A stretch of DNA of 64,000 nt, from the NCBI RefSeq assembly GCF_038002225.1, contig NZ_JBBOCA010000001.1:4092001-4156000 (forward strand), in the 5' to 3' direction. The notes under the pieces are model-generated. The model ran no database searches. It was not told the origin of the DNA and was given only the letters and a program-made list of their open reading frames with translations. Position 1 is the first letter of the stretch, and every line of letters starts with the position of its first letter. The translations under genes and the position numbers were made by a program. Positions 1-9,294 of the stretch are shown one piece after another. Source of the DNA: Paenibacillus sp. FSL R7-0204 (lineage in GTDB: Bacteria; Bacillota; Bacilli; Paenibacillales; Paenibacillaceae).

Positions 1-242
1 CGGTCCACGACAGGCTGCCCCACTCTTAGACCGATGGTGTAGCTGATCAGCATGCCTGTAATCGAACCTATGAAGCAGACCAGAACCGAAAGCGAGAAAT
101 CCAGCACCATGGTAGAGGATAGATAGCCAACGAACAGCGTCAGCAGCTCATCGGGAACGGGAAGTCCGACAAGCCCCAGCGCCAGCAGCGCGAATATAGC
201 TATATAACCGTATTGTGAGATCATCTCGATGACCCATGGCAT
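1..242 (-). CDS. DedA-family membrane protein (partial)
   Basis: This is the N-terminal 80 residues of a DedA (SNARE-associated/VTT) family inner-membrane protein; the rest lies beyond the window start. It begins MPWVIEMISQYGY and reads through a hydrophobic helix into GLPVPDELL, the conserved acidic-proline motif of the family. DedA proteins are linked to phospholipid flipping and membrane homeostasis. The start codon lies 6 nt after the pssA stop, and the end of pssA supplies the Shine-Dalgarno (AGGAAGTGA). The two genes are therefore probably co-transcribed and translationally coupled, which fits a shared membrane-lipid role. Confidence 0.85.
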   Translation of the reverse strand, partial: MPWVIEMISQYGYIAIFALLALGLVGLPVPDELLTLFVGYLSSTMVLDFSLSVLVCFIGSITGMLISYTIGLRVGQPVVD

Positions 243-248
243 GAACAA

Positions 249-773
249 TCACTTCCTGTTAACGAATTTTTTGAACGAAGGGAACGGGACCCTGCTTATC
301 ATCAGTATGGACAAGAGTCCCATAATTAAAATGAGCATTTCCGGCTTCAGCCGTTCACCTATAAGCGTGGTCATCGACAGAAGCAATCCCGCTGCCGTAA
401 TCGGCATGCCCACGAAGCCCTTGGAAGGAGCTGAGATATTGAATCTGGCCAGCCGCAGCGCCCCGCAGATCAGGAATGCGACCGCAGCCACAGGTCCGAC
501 CCACTGCACGTTCTCCAGCCGGTATAACAGAATAAGAAAGACGGGAGCGATACCAAAAGAAATAATATCCGCCAAAGAGTCCAGTTGTTTTCCAAAATCA
601 CTGGTGCAATGCAGCATCCGGGCGAGCAATCCGTCCATAACATCGCATATCGCAGCCAGCAGTATCATTAATAAAGCAAGATCATAACGTTCCTCAATCG
701 TGAATAGCAGGGAAATTGATCCGAAGCCCAGGTTTCCCAGTGTGCACATTGAAGGCAGCCAGCTCCATTTCAT
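249..773 (-). CDS. pssA: CDP-diacylglycerol-serine O-phosphatidyltransferase
   Basis: Transfers a phosphatidyl group from CDP-diacylglycerol to serine to make phosphatidylserine in the membrane. The CDP-alcohol phosphotransferase signature DG-x2-AR-x8-G-x3-D-x3-D is complete (DGLLARMLHC, then DFGKQLDSLAD), followed by several hydrophobic helices. About 174 residues is normal for the Gram-positive enzyme. I place the start at the ATG at 773 (MKWSW), 8-9 nt after AAGGAG. An upstream in-frame GTG at 782 overlaps that ribosome site and is less likely. The gene leads directly into the dedA-like gene. No phosphatidylserine decarboxylase is visible in the window. Confidence 0.93.
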   Translation of the reverse strand: MKWSWLPSMCTLGNLGFGSISLLFTIEERYDLALLMILLAAICDVMDGLLARMLHCTSDFGKQLDSLADIISFGIAPVFLILLYRLENVQWVGPVAAVAFLICGALRLARFNISAPSKGFVGMPITAAGLLLSMTTLIGERLKPEMLILIMGLLSILMISRVPFPSFKKFVNRK

Positions 774-813
774 GCTGTTCACTCCTTTCCTGACAAGTTA
801 GTAACGGGGCCGC

Positions 814-2568
814 TCAGCCTCCAAAGGTTACACTAAAACAGACGCCGTCCGTGGTGTTCATCACTGCATACCGGCAGCCATGCATATCTAAAATCTGCTT
901 CGCAATGGACAATCCGAGTCCGGTCCCGCCCGTCAGACGGCTGCGTGAAGCCTCGATCCGGTAGAACCGCTCCCAGATATGCGCCAGCTGATCCTCGGGG
1001 ATTCGCTCCCCTTTGTTGTGGATGGTGAATAAAAGCTTCTTGGGCTGACTCTCCAGTCTAACGGTTATGGTACTGCCCTCTTCGGCATGACGGATTGCGT
1101 TGGTCAGCAGATTGCTGAGCACCTGTTCAATCCATGTAGCATCCGCATATACGGGCAATTCATTCGCCGGAATGATGACCACATCCAGCTGCTTATTTTG
1201 AAGGGAATACACCAGTTTATCGGTCACCTTCTCCGTCATTTCGCTTAGCATGAAGGAGCTTTTGCGCAGCTTGATCGTGCCGGACTCCAGCCGGGCCAGG
1301 TCCAGCATATCTTTTACCAGGAACTCCATCTTGTCGGCCTCTTCGATAATGACCTTGATATAATGATCCTGCTTACCGGCGCTCACCCCGTCCTCCAGCC
1401 CTTCGGCGAAGCCCTTGATAATGCTAAGCGGCGTCTTCAGCTCATGGGAGGCACTGGCAAAAAAGTCCTGCTGCATCTGCTCCAGCTTCTTCTTCTGCTC
1501 CATCTCCTCCACCAGCTGCTGATTCGTCTCCCGAAGCTCGCCCAGTGCTGTGTCCAGACTTTGCGACAAGGTGAACATGCTTCTGGACAGGTTACCCAGC
1601 TCATCCTTCTGGCGAATGGAGTTATGACCGGTGAAATCGAGCGCTACCATCCGTTTGGCCGTATTATTGAGCTTGATTAAGGGCCGGGTCACCATCTTGG
1701 AATAGAACAGCGACAGGACCAGAATCAGCACGAACCCGCCAAGCCCCAGGTATAAAAAGAACCAGCGCAGCGCTTCATTGGAATCCTTAACATCCTGCAG
1801 CGAGGTCACTGAGAACAACAGCTCAATCTCTCCGCTGGCCTGCTTCACGGGCAGAATCATTACGGAATTGCGGATACCGCTCCAGGGAGCCGTCCACTCT
1901 TCCTTGACCATGTTCAGATTATTCAGGCTCTCCAGCTGACCCGGATTTAACGGAAACCAGTCCTCTATGGCCTCGAACAGGATGCCCTGACGCGGACTCC
2001 ATATTTTCAAATCCGGCAGGACCAGCTCCGTAATGGTTCCGGTAATGCTGGTATTGTCCGAATCCGCCTCCTCGCCTACCGGCGTTCCGCCTTGTTTGGT
2101 AATATTAACCGGATAGAACAGATGCCCGAGCTCGCTTGCGCTGACGACATGCTCTCCCTGTATAGTCACCCGGTCATTCTCCTTCAGATGGGCCGATCTC
2201 AGCATGTCGCCGAACTGATTCATGAACAGGGACATGGGAATCACCTGAGTCTGTCCCTTCTCATCGATCAGCTTCATGCGGAACGGATCTTCCGACTTCA
2301 TCCGGCCATCCGGCTTCATAATGACCATCTGTGTCTTGTTGCGCAGCATGAACCGGACCAGCTCGCGGGAAGTGCGGGTTCTGCCCCAGGCTTCTTTGGT
2401 GTAGCTTGTCCCGAAGCTCTTAAGATGCTTCTCTACACGGGACTCCTTCTGTATCTGGTAGAAGCGGTCGAACAGCAGGAACTGGCTGAGGATTACCATC
2501 CCGTAGAAGCAGACGAAGAAGATCACAGTCATCACGAACAGCTTGAAGGTAATTCCCCATCTTTTCAT
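814..2568 (-). CDS. Membrane sensor histidine kinase (HAMP type)
   Basis: A 584-residue sensor kinase paired with the response regulator just upstream. In order: a transmembrane helix near residues 9-31, an extracytoplasmic sensor of roughly 235 residues, a second helix near 268-290, a HAMP linker, the HisKA dimerisation domain with phospho-acceptor His375 (SASHELKTPL), and a HATPase_c domain with N-box (LSNLLTNAIRH) and G-box (GGTGLGLS). Its ATG overlaps the regulator stop by 4 bp (ATGA), so the two are translationally coupled. The ligand cannot be inferred. Adjacency to pssA/dedA is suggestive of envelope sensing only. Confidence 0.92.
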   Translation of the reverse strand: MKRWGITFKLFVMTVIFFVCFYGMVILSQFLLFDRFYQIQKESRVEKHLKSFGTSYTKEAWGRTRTSRELVRFMLRNKTQMVIMKPDGRMKSEDPFRMKLIDEKGQTQVIPMSLFMNQFGDMLRSAHLKENDRVTIQGEHVVSASELGHLFYPVNITKQGGTPVGEEADSDNTSITGTITELVLPDLKIWSPRQGILFEAIEDWFPLNPGQLESLNNLNMVKEEWTAPWSGIRNSVMILPVKQASGEIELLFSVTSLQDVKDSNEALRWFFLYLGLGGFVLILVLSLFYSKMVTRPLIKLNNTAKRMVALDFTGHNSIRQKDELGNLSRSMFTLSQSLDTALGELRETNQQLVEEMEQKKKLEQMQQDFFASASHELKTPLSIIKGFAEGLEDGVSAGKQDHYIKVIIEEADKMEFLVKDMLDLARLESGTIKLRKSSFMLSEMTEKVTDKLVYSLQNKQLDVVIIPANELPVYADATWIEQVLSNLLTNAIRHAEEGSTITVRLESQPKKLLFTIHNKGERIPEDQLAHIWERFYRIEASRSRLTGGTGLGLSIAKQILDMHGCRYAVMNTTDGVCFSVTFGG

Positions 2569-3245
2569 TCTTCGTCCTCGAATCTGTAGCCGGTTCCAAT
2601 GACCGTGCGGATGTGGCGGGATTCATACCCCAGCTTGCTGCGCAGTTTCTTGATGTGGCTGTCCACGACCCGGGAGTCGCCCTCGAATTCAATTCCCCAG
2701 ACCCGGCTGAGGATGGTGTCCCGCGAGACCACATGGCCCTTGTTGCGGATCAGCAGCCATAGAAGATCATATTCCTTCGGAGTCAGCTCGACATCGGCGC
2801 CTTCCACTTCTAGACGGTGCGCCATAGTATTAAAAATGGCCGAGCCGAATCTCACTACACCGGATTCTGGCTGGTGTGCGCCTTCGACCCGTTTCATCAG
2901 CGCCGCAGCCCTGGCCACCAGCACCTTGGGACTGAACGGCTTGGTCACATAATCATCGGCTCCCAGCTCGAAGCCGTGTATTTTGTCGTCATCGGCAGAT
3001 TTGGCGGTCAGCAGAATGATTGGGGTCGCCGATTTCTTGCGGATCTCCCGGCATACCTGAAATCCGTCCATTTTGGGCATCATAATATCCAGAATCAGCA
3101 GATCCGGCACCAGCGAATCGAACCATAAGATCGCGTCCTGCCCATTATCGGCTTCGCGCACCTCCCAGCCGTCTTGTATAAAGTAATCCGACACCAGTTC
3201 ACGGATACGCAGCTCGTCTTCGACAAGCAGTAACTTTTTCTTCAA
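2565..3245 (-). CDS. OmpR/PhoB-family response regulator
   Basis: A receiver domain (acidic pair ED, phospho-acceptor Asp53 in LDIMMPKMDG, conserved Lys in VTKPFS) is joined to a winged-helix DNA-binding domain ending in the GTGYRFE wing motif. The frame is open up to an ATG at 3284, but that start has no ribosome site. A TTG at 3245 gives the canonical N-terminus (LKKKLLLVEDE) and follows GGGAG, so I choose it. The ATGA overlap with the following kinase gene shows a two-gene operon. Confidence 0.92.
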   Translation of the reverse strand: MKKKLLLVEDELRIRELVSDYFIQDGWEVREADNGQDAILWFDSLVPDLLILDIMMPKMDGFQVCREIRKKSATPIILLTAKSADDDKIHGFELGADDYVTKPFSPKVLVARAAALMKRVEGAHQPESGVVRFGSAIFNTMAHRLEVEGADVELTPKEYDLLWLLIRNKGHVVSRDTILSRVWGIEFEGDSRVVDSHIKKLRSKLGYESRHIRTVIGTGYRFEDEE

Positions 3246-3394
3246 TGTACTCCCTGCTTTCAACCCGTTTATACCTATCAGCATAGTCGAGTGTTATGTC
3301 CTTTATGTGTCCTGTTGTGAAATTGGCTGATAATAAGCCGAAATATATGGTGCAGTTACTTGGGAGACCCTTGGTTTTGAGTATGATATACATC

Positions 3395-3545
3395 TTAGCT
3401 CGGGTGAACGCTGCGCAAACGGAACGTTGTTACAATCGCTGTTGTGTCCAGATTTTTATTATTTTTACCTAATCGGTGAAAATCCGGACACAAAGGCGAA
3501 CGCTTCGCTTTTCCACAATCGTTCCGCCCGCTCCGCTGTTTGAGT
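3395..3545. repeat. Intergenic hairpin repeat, family A copy 1
   Basis: Noncoding. A long imperfect inverted repeat pairs TGTGTCCAGATTTT (about 3443-3457) with GAAAATCCGGACACA (about 3478-3492). It is preceded by a GGTGAACG motif and followed by AAAGGCGAACGCTTCGCT and a TTCC...CCGCTCC tail. The same outer motifs frame a different stem at 50780-50960. I see no gene between 3246 and the IS element. Confidence 0.5.
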
Positions 3546-3682
3546 GTAAAGTGCGAATGCACCTAAAACATACTGAAAGAGATTAGTGTTCTCATGAAAC
3601 ACAAATCTGAAAAAGAAATAGCCGCACTGAACGCCTCAATGAACGTCCCACTGAACGCCTACTGAACACTTCACTGAATATA

Positions 3683-3799
3683 AATGTTGTACTTATTGCA
3701 GGAACTCCGTTCGTTTGAGCTCAGATCATGCACATTGTTGTACTTATTGCAGGAATTCGGGTAGGTTCACGGCTGAGGAGCGCAGATTGTTGTAATTAG
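3683..3799. repeat. 51-bp tandem repeat array, left part (continues after the IS at 5458)
   Basis: Three units begin ATTGTTGTACTTATTGCAGG or a close variant at 3683, 3734 and 3786. The third is cut by the IS after 14 nt and resumes at 5458. With the IS removed, a fourth, weaker unit begins at 5500. Unit spacings are 51, 52 and 51 bp. The first 25 nt of each unit are well conserved and the rest is variable. Confidence 0.75.
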
Positions 3800-5457
3800 G
3801 AGACAATTTCATAATTCAAAACCCTTGCTATACCTGGCTTTTTTGAGCACAGAAAAAGGAGTACCTCCCCACATTCTCGAAGTGATAGGCGACGAAACCA
3901 ACACCCGAGAAGAAAAGAGGTAATCCCTATCTATTCTATTCGACAAGAAGAACTGTTTTCCTTTGAGGAATTGCTCCAGATGGGTCCAGAAGATAAATAC
4001 AGCCAAATCTTTGAACACTTACATTTAGCTCCAGTTCTGTCCGCACTGGGGAAAAAGAACCATCGCGGACGGCCTGAGCAATTAAACGTACCTGCCATGA
4101 TCTACTCGCTGCTGATTGCCAAAATGGAGAACATTGAGTTTATTTCTGCCTTGGTCCGGCGACTGAATCATAGCCACGAATTTCGAGTCCAGTGCCGGTT
4201 TACGGGCTCGGACAACATTCCAAGCCAGGCTTCCTATTCCCGTTTGATTCATGCGCTGGAGCAAACGGGAATGCTGGAACAACTTCAGGATCGCCTAGTC
4301 ACATCTGCCCTAGAAGAAGGTTTTGTGAGCGGCACCCATCTTGCTGTGGATTCCTCCATGGTCGAGGCGTGGGATTGCCAATTTAGCGAATCGGCTTCCA
4401 AGCGTCGTGCGGCTCGTCGGGAGCAAAAGAAAGGCGAAGCTCCGGTGGCCGAGCAACTTCAGCTCGAACCTCCCGAGCCTGAGCCGAAGGCGGTGAACGA
4501 GCCGCTGAAGAAACCCAAGTACAGCAAGCCAGGTCGTCCATCCCAGGCCGAAAAGGAACGTCGGCGCGAGGAAATGGAAGCCTATGAACAAAGTCTCGGA
4601 CCGTTCCAGAAAACCATTGAAGCGATGTTGCCTTACACGTACAATGAACTGCTGACCGCGTTGCCCCGGCATGCTGCGCGTTGTGACAAGAAAAATACGA
4701 AGGGGCGAATGACCAGCTATTACGGGTTCAAGGCGAATCTGCTGGTCGACACGGACAGCCAGTATATCCTCAGTGGCCTCTTTAGTTCGGCCAATCCGAA
4801 TGACCAGCGGATGGCGGTCGTCCTTCTCAAAGGCCTGCTCCTGAAGTTTCCGGGGCTAAAGGTCAAGCATATCTTGGGCGACAAAGGCTACGACTGCGCG
4901 GCGATCTACCAGTTGATTCATTCGCTCGGCGCCTATCCTGCGATTTCCCTGATTCACCACAAAGACCCGCCTGCAGGAATGAATCTGGAGTACACGCCGG
5001 TGTGCGCTCAAGGACATGCGTACCGTTACGACAGTTTTGATGCCAAGTATGAGACCCTGAAGTACACCCGGCCTAGCGAATGCAAAGGCTGTGCGCTCTC
5101 CGGTACCGATTGCCAAAAAGTGTTTAAAATTCGCATACAAACGGATTTGCGTTTACACACCTATCCCGCAAGAGGTAGCGAAAGTTTTACCACGCTGTAC
5201 AACAAGCGTACGGCGGTGGAGCGTGTGTTTGCCTATCTCAAAGAGTATTTCGGCATGAAACGAACGCGTCACCGCGGTGTCCGGGCAAGTGTTGATTTCC
5301 AGCTCAGTACATTAGCGTACAATTTGAGTAAATTTGCGTTAGACAAGTTGAACCAGCAGGTGAAAAACTCCCAGCAAGTCGCCTGATTTTTTAAAAACAT
5401 GACCTTAGACTTTGGCCCAGTCTTGCTTTTCAGTAAACTGAATTATGAAATTGTCTC
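3800..5457 (+). mobile_element. IS1182-family insertion sequence
   Basis: A complete 1658-bp element bounded by perfect 18-bp inverted repeats, GAGACAATTTCATAATTC at 3800-3817 and its reverse complement at 5440-5457. It is flanked by the 5-bp direct repeat ATTAG (3795-3799 and 5458-5462), read as the target-site duplication. Removing the element and one ATTAG rebuilds a normal 51-bp repeat unit. Perfect ends and an intact transposase suggest a recent and possibly active insertion. Confidence 0.92.
3971..5386 (+). CDS. IS1182-family transposase
   Basis: DDE transposase of the IS1182 type. It has an N-terminal DUF772-like domain, a charged linker rich in Glu, Pro and Lys near residues 145-205, and a catalytic core. 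Candidate acidic residues are the Asp in LAVDSSMVEAWD, the Asp in LGDKGYD and the Glu in AVERVFAYLKEYFG. A CxxC...C cluster lies before the last motif. The start is undecided. The listed start is a TTG, but the frame stays open upstream, reading IRQEELFSFEELLQ, and family members usually include those residues. No ATG or GTG lies upstream, so an unusual start codon near 3929-3938, after AGAGG, is possible. Confidence 0.88.
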   Translation: MLQMGPEDKYSQIFEHLHLAPVLSALGKKNHRGRPEQLNVPAMIYSLLIAKMENIEFISALVRRLNHSHEFRVQCRFTGSDNIPSQASYSRLIHALEQTGMLEQLQDRLVTSALEEGFVSGTHLAVDSSMVEAWDCQFSESASKRRAARREQKKGEAPVAEQLQLEPPEPEPKAVNEPLKKPKYSKPGRPSQAEKERRREEMEAYEQSLGPFQKTIEAMLPYTYNELLTALPRHAARCDKKNTKGRMTSYYGFKANLLVDTDSQYILSGLFSSANPNDQRMAVVLLKGLLLKFPGLKVKHILGDKGYDCAAIYQLIHSLGAYPAISLIHHKDPPAGMNLEYTPVCAQGHAYRYDSFDAKYETLKYTRPSECKGCALSGTDCQKVFKIRIQTDLRLHTYPARGSESFTTLYNKRTAVERVFAYLKEYFGMKRTRHRGVRASVDFQLSTLAYNLSKFALDKLNQQVKNSQQVA

Positions 5458-5525
5458 ATTAGTGCAGGAATTCCATCTGTGCGGAGCTGGATAAGGTGCA
5501 TTGTTGCACTTTGTAACCAATAATA
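5458..5525. repeat. 51-bp tandem repeat array, right part
   Basis: Remainder of unit 3 (ATTAGTGCAGGAATTCC...) and a degenerate unit 4 (ATTGTTGCACTTTG from 5500), displaced from the left part by the IS element. Confidence 0.65.
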
Positions 5526-5589
5526 TGAACATTCGAAAGAAAGCGATACCTTGAACGGTCACAACTTCAATAGCGGCTGAAGCAAAAAA

Positions 5590-5636
5590 CGAAAAACAGC
5601 AATTCTCTTATAAAAGGAGGATCGCTGTTTTCCTGT
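5590..5636 (-). terminator. Rho-independent terminator after the ABC exporter operon
   Basis: Read on the minus strand, AAAACAGCGAT pairs with AATTGCTGTTTT across a loop of about 18 nt and is followed by TCGTTTTTTG. It lies 45-90 nt past the exporter stop codon. Confidence 0.75.
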
Positions 5637-5679
5637 AATAATAACATTAGGATACAATACTCGGCATTCGCCGCCTTGA

Positions 5680-7521
5680 TTACCCGGCTTCAAAAGCCTG
5701 CTTGAACTGGCTGTTATACAGCTCGGAATATATCCCTTGCAGCGCAAGGAGCTGGCTGTGGCTTCCCTGCTCGGCGATCTGGCCGCCCTGGATGACCAGA
5801 ATCCGGTCAGCATCCTGAATGGTGCTGAGCCTATGGGCGATCACGAAGCTGGTGCGGCCCTTCATCAGTGTCCGCATGGCCTGCTGGATATGCATCTCTG
5901 TCCGGGTATCCACGCTGCTCGTTGCCTCATCCAGAATGAGGATGGCCGGATCGGCCAGGATGGCGCGGGCAATGGTCAACAGCTGGCGCTGGCCGTGGCT
6001 CAAGGTGGTCCCCTCCGTGCCCAGCAGCGTGTCATAGCCCTGCGGCATCCGCGCAATGAAGCCGCTGACGTTGGCGAGATTCGCCGCTTCTTCCACTTCA
6101 CGGTCCGTGGCCTCCAGACGGCCGAACCGGATATTCTCGCGAATGGTCCCCGAGAAAACATGGGCGTCCTGCAGCACCATTCCGAGCTGGCGGCGCAGCC
6201 CGTTTTTATTGAACTCCCGGATATCCCTGTCGTCGATCAGCACCTCACCGCCGCTCACTTCATAGAAGCGCGTCAGCAAGTTGACAATGGTCGTCTTCCC
6301 CGCTCCGGTCGGCCCGACCAGGGCGATCGTCTCACCTGGCTGCGCAGTGAAGCTTACACCGTTCAGAATAGGCTCGCCCGGCTTATAGCCGAACACTACA
6401 TCCCGGAAAATAACTTCCCCGCGTATCCGCTCCAGCTCCTGAGGCTGCTCCCCGCTGTACTCGGAGGACATATCCATCACTTCAAATACACGCTCCGCAC
6501 CGGCGATTGCCGATTGGATCAGGTTATACTGGTTCGCAAGGTCGGAGATGGGGCGGCCGAACTGCTTGGCATAATTCAGCATACTGACGATGACCCCCAC
6601 GGTAAGCAGCTCACGATAAGCCATCCAGCCGCCAATTCCGGCAATCAGTGCAAAGTTCAGATTGTTAATCAGGTTCATTACCGGTCCTACCAGACCGGAT
6701 ACGATCTGTGCCTTAATGCTCGCTTTGTTAAGCTCACCGCTTATTCCGCGGAATCTGGTGACCTCCGCTTGTTCTCGGCGGTATTGCTTGATCACCTTTT
6801 GGCCGCTGACTGTTTCTTCAATGAAGCCGTTCAGCTCACCCAGATGCTGCTGCTGATCCTTGAAGTAGATCCGGCTTAAGCCGGTAATCCGGCGGCTCGC
6901 CAGCACGACCAGCGGAATGGTTACCATAGCAACTCCCGTCAGCGGAACATTCAGCATCAGCATAATAACCAGAGAGCCGCTAAGTGTAATCAGACTGTTC
7001 AGCAGCTGGGTTACACTCTGATTCAGCGAGTTTGCGACATTGTCGATGTCATTGGTTGCACGGCTCATCAGCTCACCATTAGCATGGGTATCGAAGAAGC
7101 TGACCGGCAGCTCCTGGTATTTGGCGAACAGGTCCCGCCGCAACTCGTACACCGTACGTTGGGAGACGGAGGTCATCACGTAAGCCTGAACCCAAGAGAC
7201 GGCGCTGCCCAGCAGATAAATGCCGCCCAGAAGAAGACAGAACCGGACGAGCAGACTGTAATCCTGCGGGAGGATCGCGGTATCAATGGCTTTTCCTAGC
7301 AGGTAGGGTCCGATCAGGGCAAGAACAGCATTCAGAATTGTGAACACATAGACCATAATCAGCCCTGTCCGCTGACGGTTCAGATAAGACCAGATGCGGA
7401 GGATCGTTGCCTTGCTATTCTTCGGACGTACCTTGGGTATTGCGCCAACACGGCCGGGAGGCCCGCCGCCTAACACTCCAGGTCCGCCGGGAGCCTGCTC
7501 CCTTTTACGTGGATTGGACAT
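5680..7521 (-). CDS. ABC exporter half-transporter, subunit with catalytic Glu
   Basis: Fused six-helix transmembrane domain (about residues 40-340) and ATPase domain (about 370-600), the layout of MsbA/YfiC-type multidrug or lipid exporters. Walker A GPTGAGKTT is at 403-411, the Walker B end ILILDE has catalytic Glu532, the D-loop is SSVD, and the H-loop His is at 563. The signature is LSHGQ (507-511) instead of LSGGQ. The N-terminus is a Gly/Pro-rich extension of about 30 residues. The gene overlaps its partner by 17 bp. The paired defects mark one consensus and one degenerate ATP site, as in heterodimeric exporters. Substrate unknown. Confidence 0.92.
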   Translation of the reverse strand: MSNPRKREQAPGGPGVLGGGPPGRVGAIPKVRPKNSKATILRIWSYLNRQRTGLIMVYVFTILNAVLALIGPYLLGKAIDTAILPQDYSLLVRFCLLLGGIYLLGSAVSWVQAYVMTSVSQRTVYELRRDLFAKYQELPVSFFDTHANGELMSRATNDIDNVANSLNQSVTQLLNSLITLSGSLVIMLMLNVPLTGVAMVTIPLVVLASRRITGLSRIYFKDQQQHLGELNGFIEETVSGQKVIKQYRREQAEVTRFRGISGELNKASIKAQIVSGLVGPVMNLINNLNFALIAGIGGWMAYRELLTVGVIVSMLNYAKQFGRPISDLANQYNLIQSAIAGAERVFEVMDMSSEYSGEQPQELERIRGEVIFRDVVFGYKPGEPILNGVSFTAQPGETIALVGPTGAGKTTIVNLLTRFYEVSGGEVLIDDRDIREFNKNGLRRQLGMVLQDAHVFSGTIRENIRFGRLEATDREVEEAANLANVSGFIARMPQGYDTLLGTEGTTLSHGQRQLLTIARAILADPAILILDEATSSVDTRTEMHIQQAMRTLMKGRTSFVIAHRLSTIQDADRILVIQGGQIAEQGSHSQLLALQGIYSELYNSQFKQAFEAG

Positions 7522-9250
7522 AAGGCTCCTCCTCTTCCTTCAACTGGGAGTGACGGATGTCCCGGTAGATCTCGCTGTCTGCCATCAGCTCGGTATGCGT
7601 ACCCTGCGCGGCGATCCGCCCGTTCTCCAGAATCAAGATCCGGTCAGCATCTATAATAGAAGACACCCGCTGGGCAATCATAACGACAGTGCAATTCTGA
7701 AGCTCCGTCTTCAGCAACAGGCGGATGCTTGCTTCGGTAACCGCATCCAGAGCGCTGGTGCTGTCATCCATGATAAGAATGGCCGGCTTAATTAACAACG
7801 CGCGTGCAATGGACAGACGCTGCTTTTGTCCGCCTGACAGGTTCACCCCGCGTTGTCCGAGCTGCGTGTCGTAGCCTTGCGGCATAGCTGTAATGAATCC
7901 ATGTGCTTCTGCGGCCACAGCCGCCTGCTCCACTTCTTCATCTGTTGCTTCCGGCCGTCCGTAACGGATATTATCCCTGATACTGCCGCTGAACAGCAGG
8001 GACTGCTGCATTACGAAGCCGATCCGGCTCCGCAGATGCTCTAGGCTAATCTCCCGGATGTCTGTTCCGTCGATCAGAACGGCACCGGACAAGACCTCAT
8101 AGAATCTTGGAATCAGACTAACCAGGGTAGACTTCCCCGCACCGGTAGCCCCCAGAATAGCGATCGTCTCTCCGGGGCTGGCTGCAAAGCTGATATCCTC
8201 CAGCACAAGATTCTCATCCCCGCGGTTATAGGCGAAGGATACCTTGCTGAATTGAATCCGCCCGAGTGTAATGGCTGCTTGATCCGCCGCAGGCGCTTCG
8301 GTAATTTCACTTGTGGCGGCGAACACTTCATTCACACGGTCCCCCGACACCTTGGCCCGTGATACGAAGGCAAGCATCGTGCTCAGCATCATCATCGACA
8401 TGAGCAGTTGGGTAACATAGTTAATGAAGGCAATCAGTTCACCCAGGGGGAGCGCCCCGTTCCAGTTCTGTAGGCCCCCGAACCAGAGCACGGCAATAAT
8501 GCTGGCATTCAGAATCAGCATCATAAGCGGCATATTCAGCGCCATCAGGCGGATCGCCCGGATTCCGGTATCGGTATAGCCGGTATTGGCGGTATCGAAG
8601 CGCTTCTGCTCATGGTCTCCACGGACGAAGGCTTTGATTACACGAATGCCGGTGAGATTCTCCTGCAGCACATTGCTAACCCCATCCAGCTTCTCCTGCA
8701 TCCGGGCAAATAACGGAAAAGAAAGCCGGATCAGCACAAACAGCAGGATGAACAGCAGCGGCACCGCAGCCAGCAGGATCATCGCCAGGGACGGGCTGAT
8801 CCGGACCGCCATGACGAGACTGCCGATCAGCAGCAGCGGTGAGCGCACGAAGCTCCGCAGAATCATCTGCACGAAGGTCTGGAGCTGCAGCACATCGTTC
8901 GTCAGCCGGGTGATCAGCGAGCCGGTCTTCAGCCGGTCCAGATTGCGGTTCGAGAAGGTCTGGATATGCTCAAACAACTTGAGCCGCAGATCATTGCCGA
9001 AATTCTGTGAGGCAATGCTTGCACATACTGCACAGCCCACACCGCCGGTCATCCCGATGACAGCGATTGCAATCATTATTCCGCCTGTTGAAAGGATATG
9101 CGATAAATCATTCTTCATCAGGCCTTTATCCACAATGCTGGCCATAAGTGCAGGCTGCAGCAGGTCCATCACTACTTCAACTACCATTAACAGCGGGGCA
9201 AGCACGCTCCAGAAGGCGTACGGCTTCATGAAGCCCCTGAGCTTCCACAT
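7505..9250 (-). CDS. ABC exporter half-transporter, subunit with degenerate ATP site
   Basis: Partner of the preceding exporter subunit, 581 residues, with the same transmembrane-ATPase fusion. Walker A GATGAGKST starts at residue 367 and the signature LSGGQ is canonical. The catalytic Glu is replaced by Asp496 (LIMDDSTSALD) and the H-loop His by Gln527 (IAQRVSS). Those substitutions inactivate its own Walker site. Together with LSHGQ in the partner they form the noncanonical site, leaving the other site (partner Walker motifs plus this LSGGQ) to hydrolyse ATP. It is transcribed first in the pair. The nearest family is YfiB/YfiC or BmrCD-like drug and lipid exporters. Confidence 0.92.
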   Translation of the reverse strand: MWKLRGFMKPYAFWSVLAPLLMVVEVVMDLLQPALMASIVDKGLMKNDLSHILSTGGIMIAIAVIGMTGGVGCAVCASIASQNFGNDLRLKLFEHIQTFSNRNLDRLKTGSLITRLTNDVLQLQTFVQMILRSFVRSPLLLIGSLVMAVRISPSLAMILLAAVPLLFILLFVLIRLSFPLFARMQEKLDGVSNVLQENLTGIRVIKAFVRGDHEQKRFDTANTGYTDTGIRAIRLMALNMPLMMLILNASIIAVLWFGGLQNWNGALPLGELIAFINYVTQLLMSMMMLSTMLAFVSRAKVSGDRVNEVFAATSEITEAPAADQAAITLGRIQFSKVSFAYNRGDENLVLEDISFAASPGETIAILGATGAGKSTLVSLIPRFYEVLSGAVLIDGTDIREISLEHLRSRIGFVMQQSLLFSGSIRDNIRYGRPEATDEEVEQAAVAAEAHGFITAMPQGYDTQLGQRGVNLSGGQKQRLSIARALLIKPAILIMDDSTSALDAVTEASIRLLLKTELQNCTVVMIAQRVSSIIDADRILILENGRIAAQGTHTELMADSEIYRDIRHSQLKEEEEPYVQST

Positions 9251-9294
9251 TCACTTCACCTTCATCTCATCAGTCGTTGCATCCGTTCGTCCGT

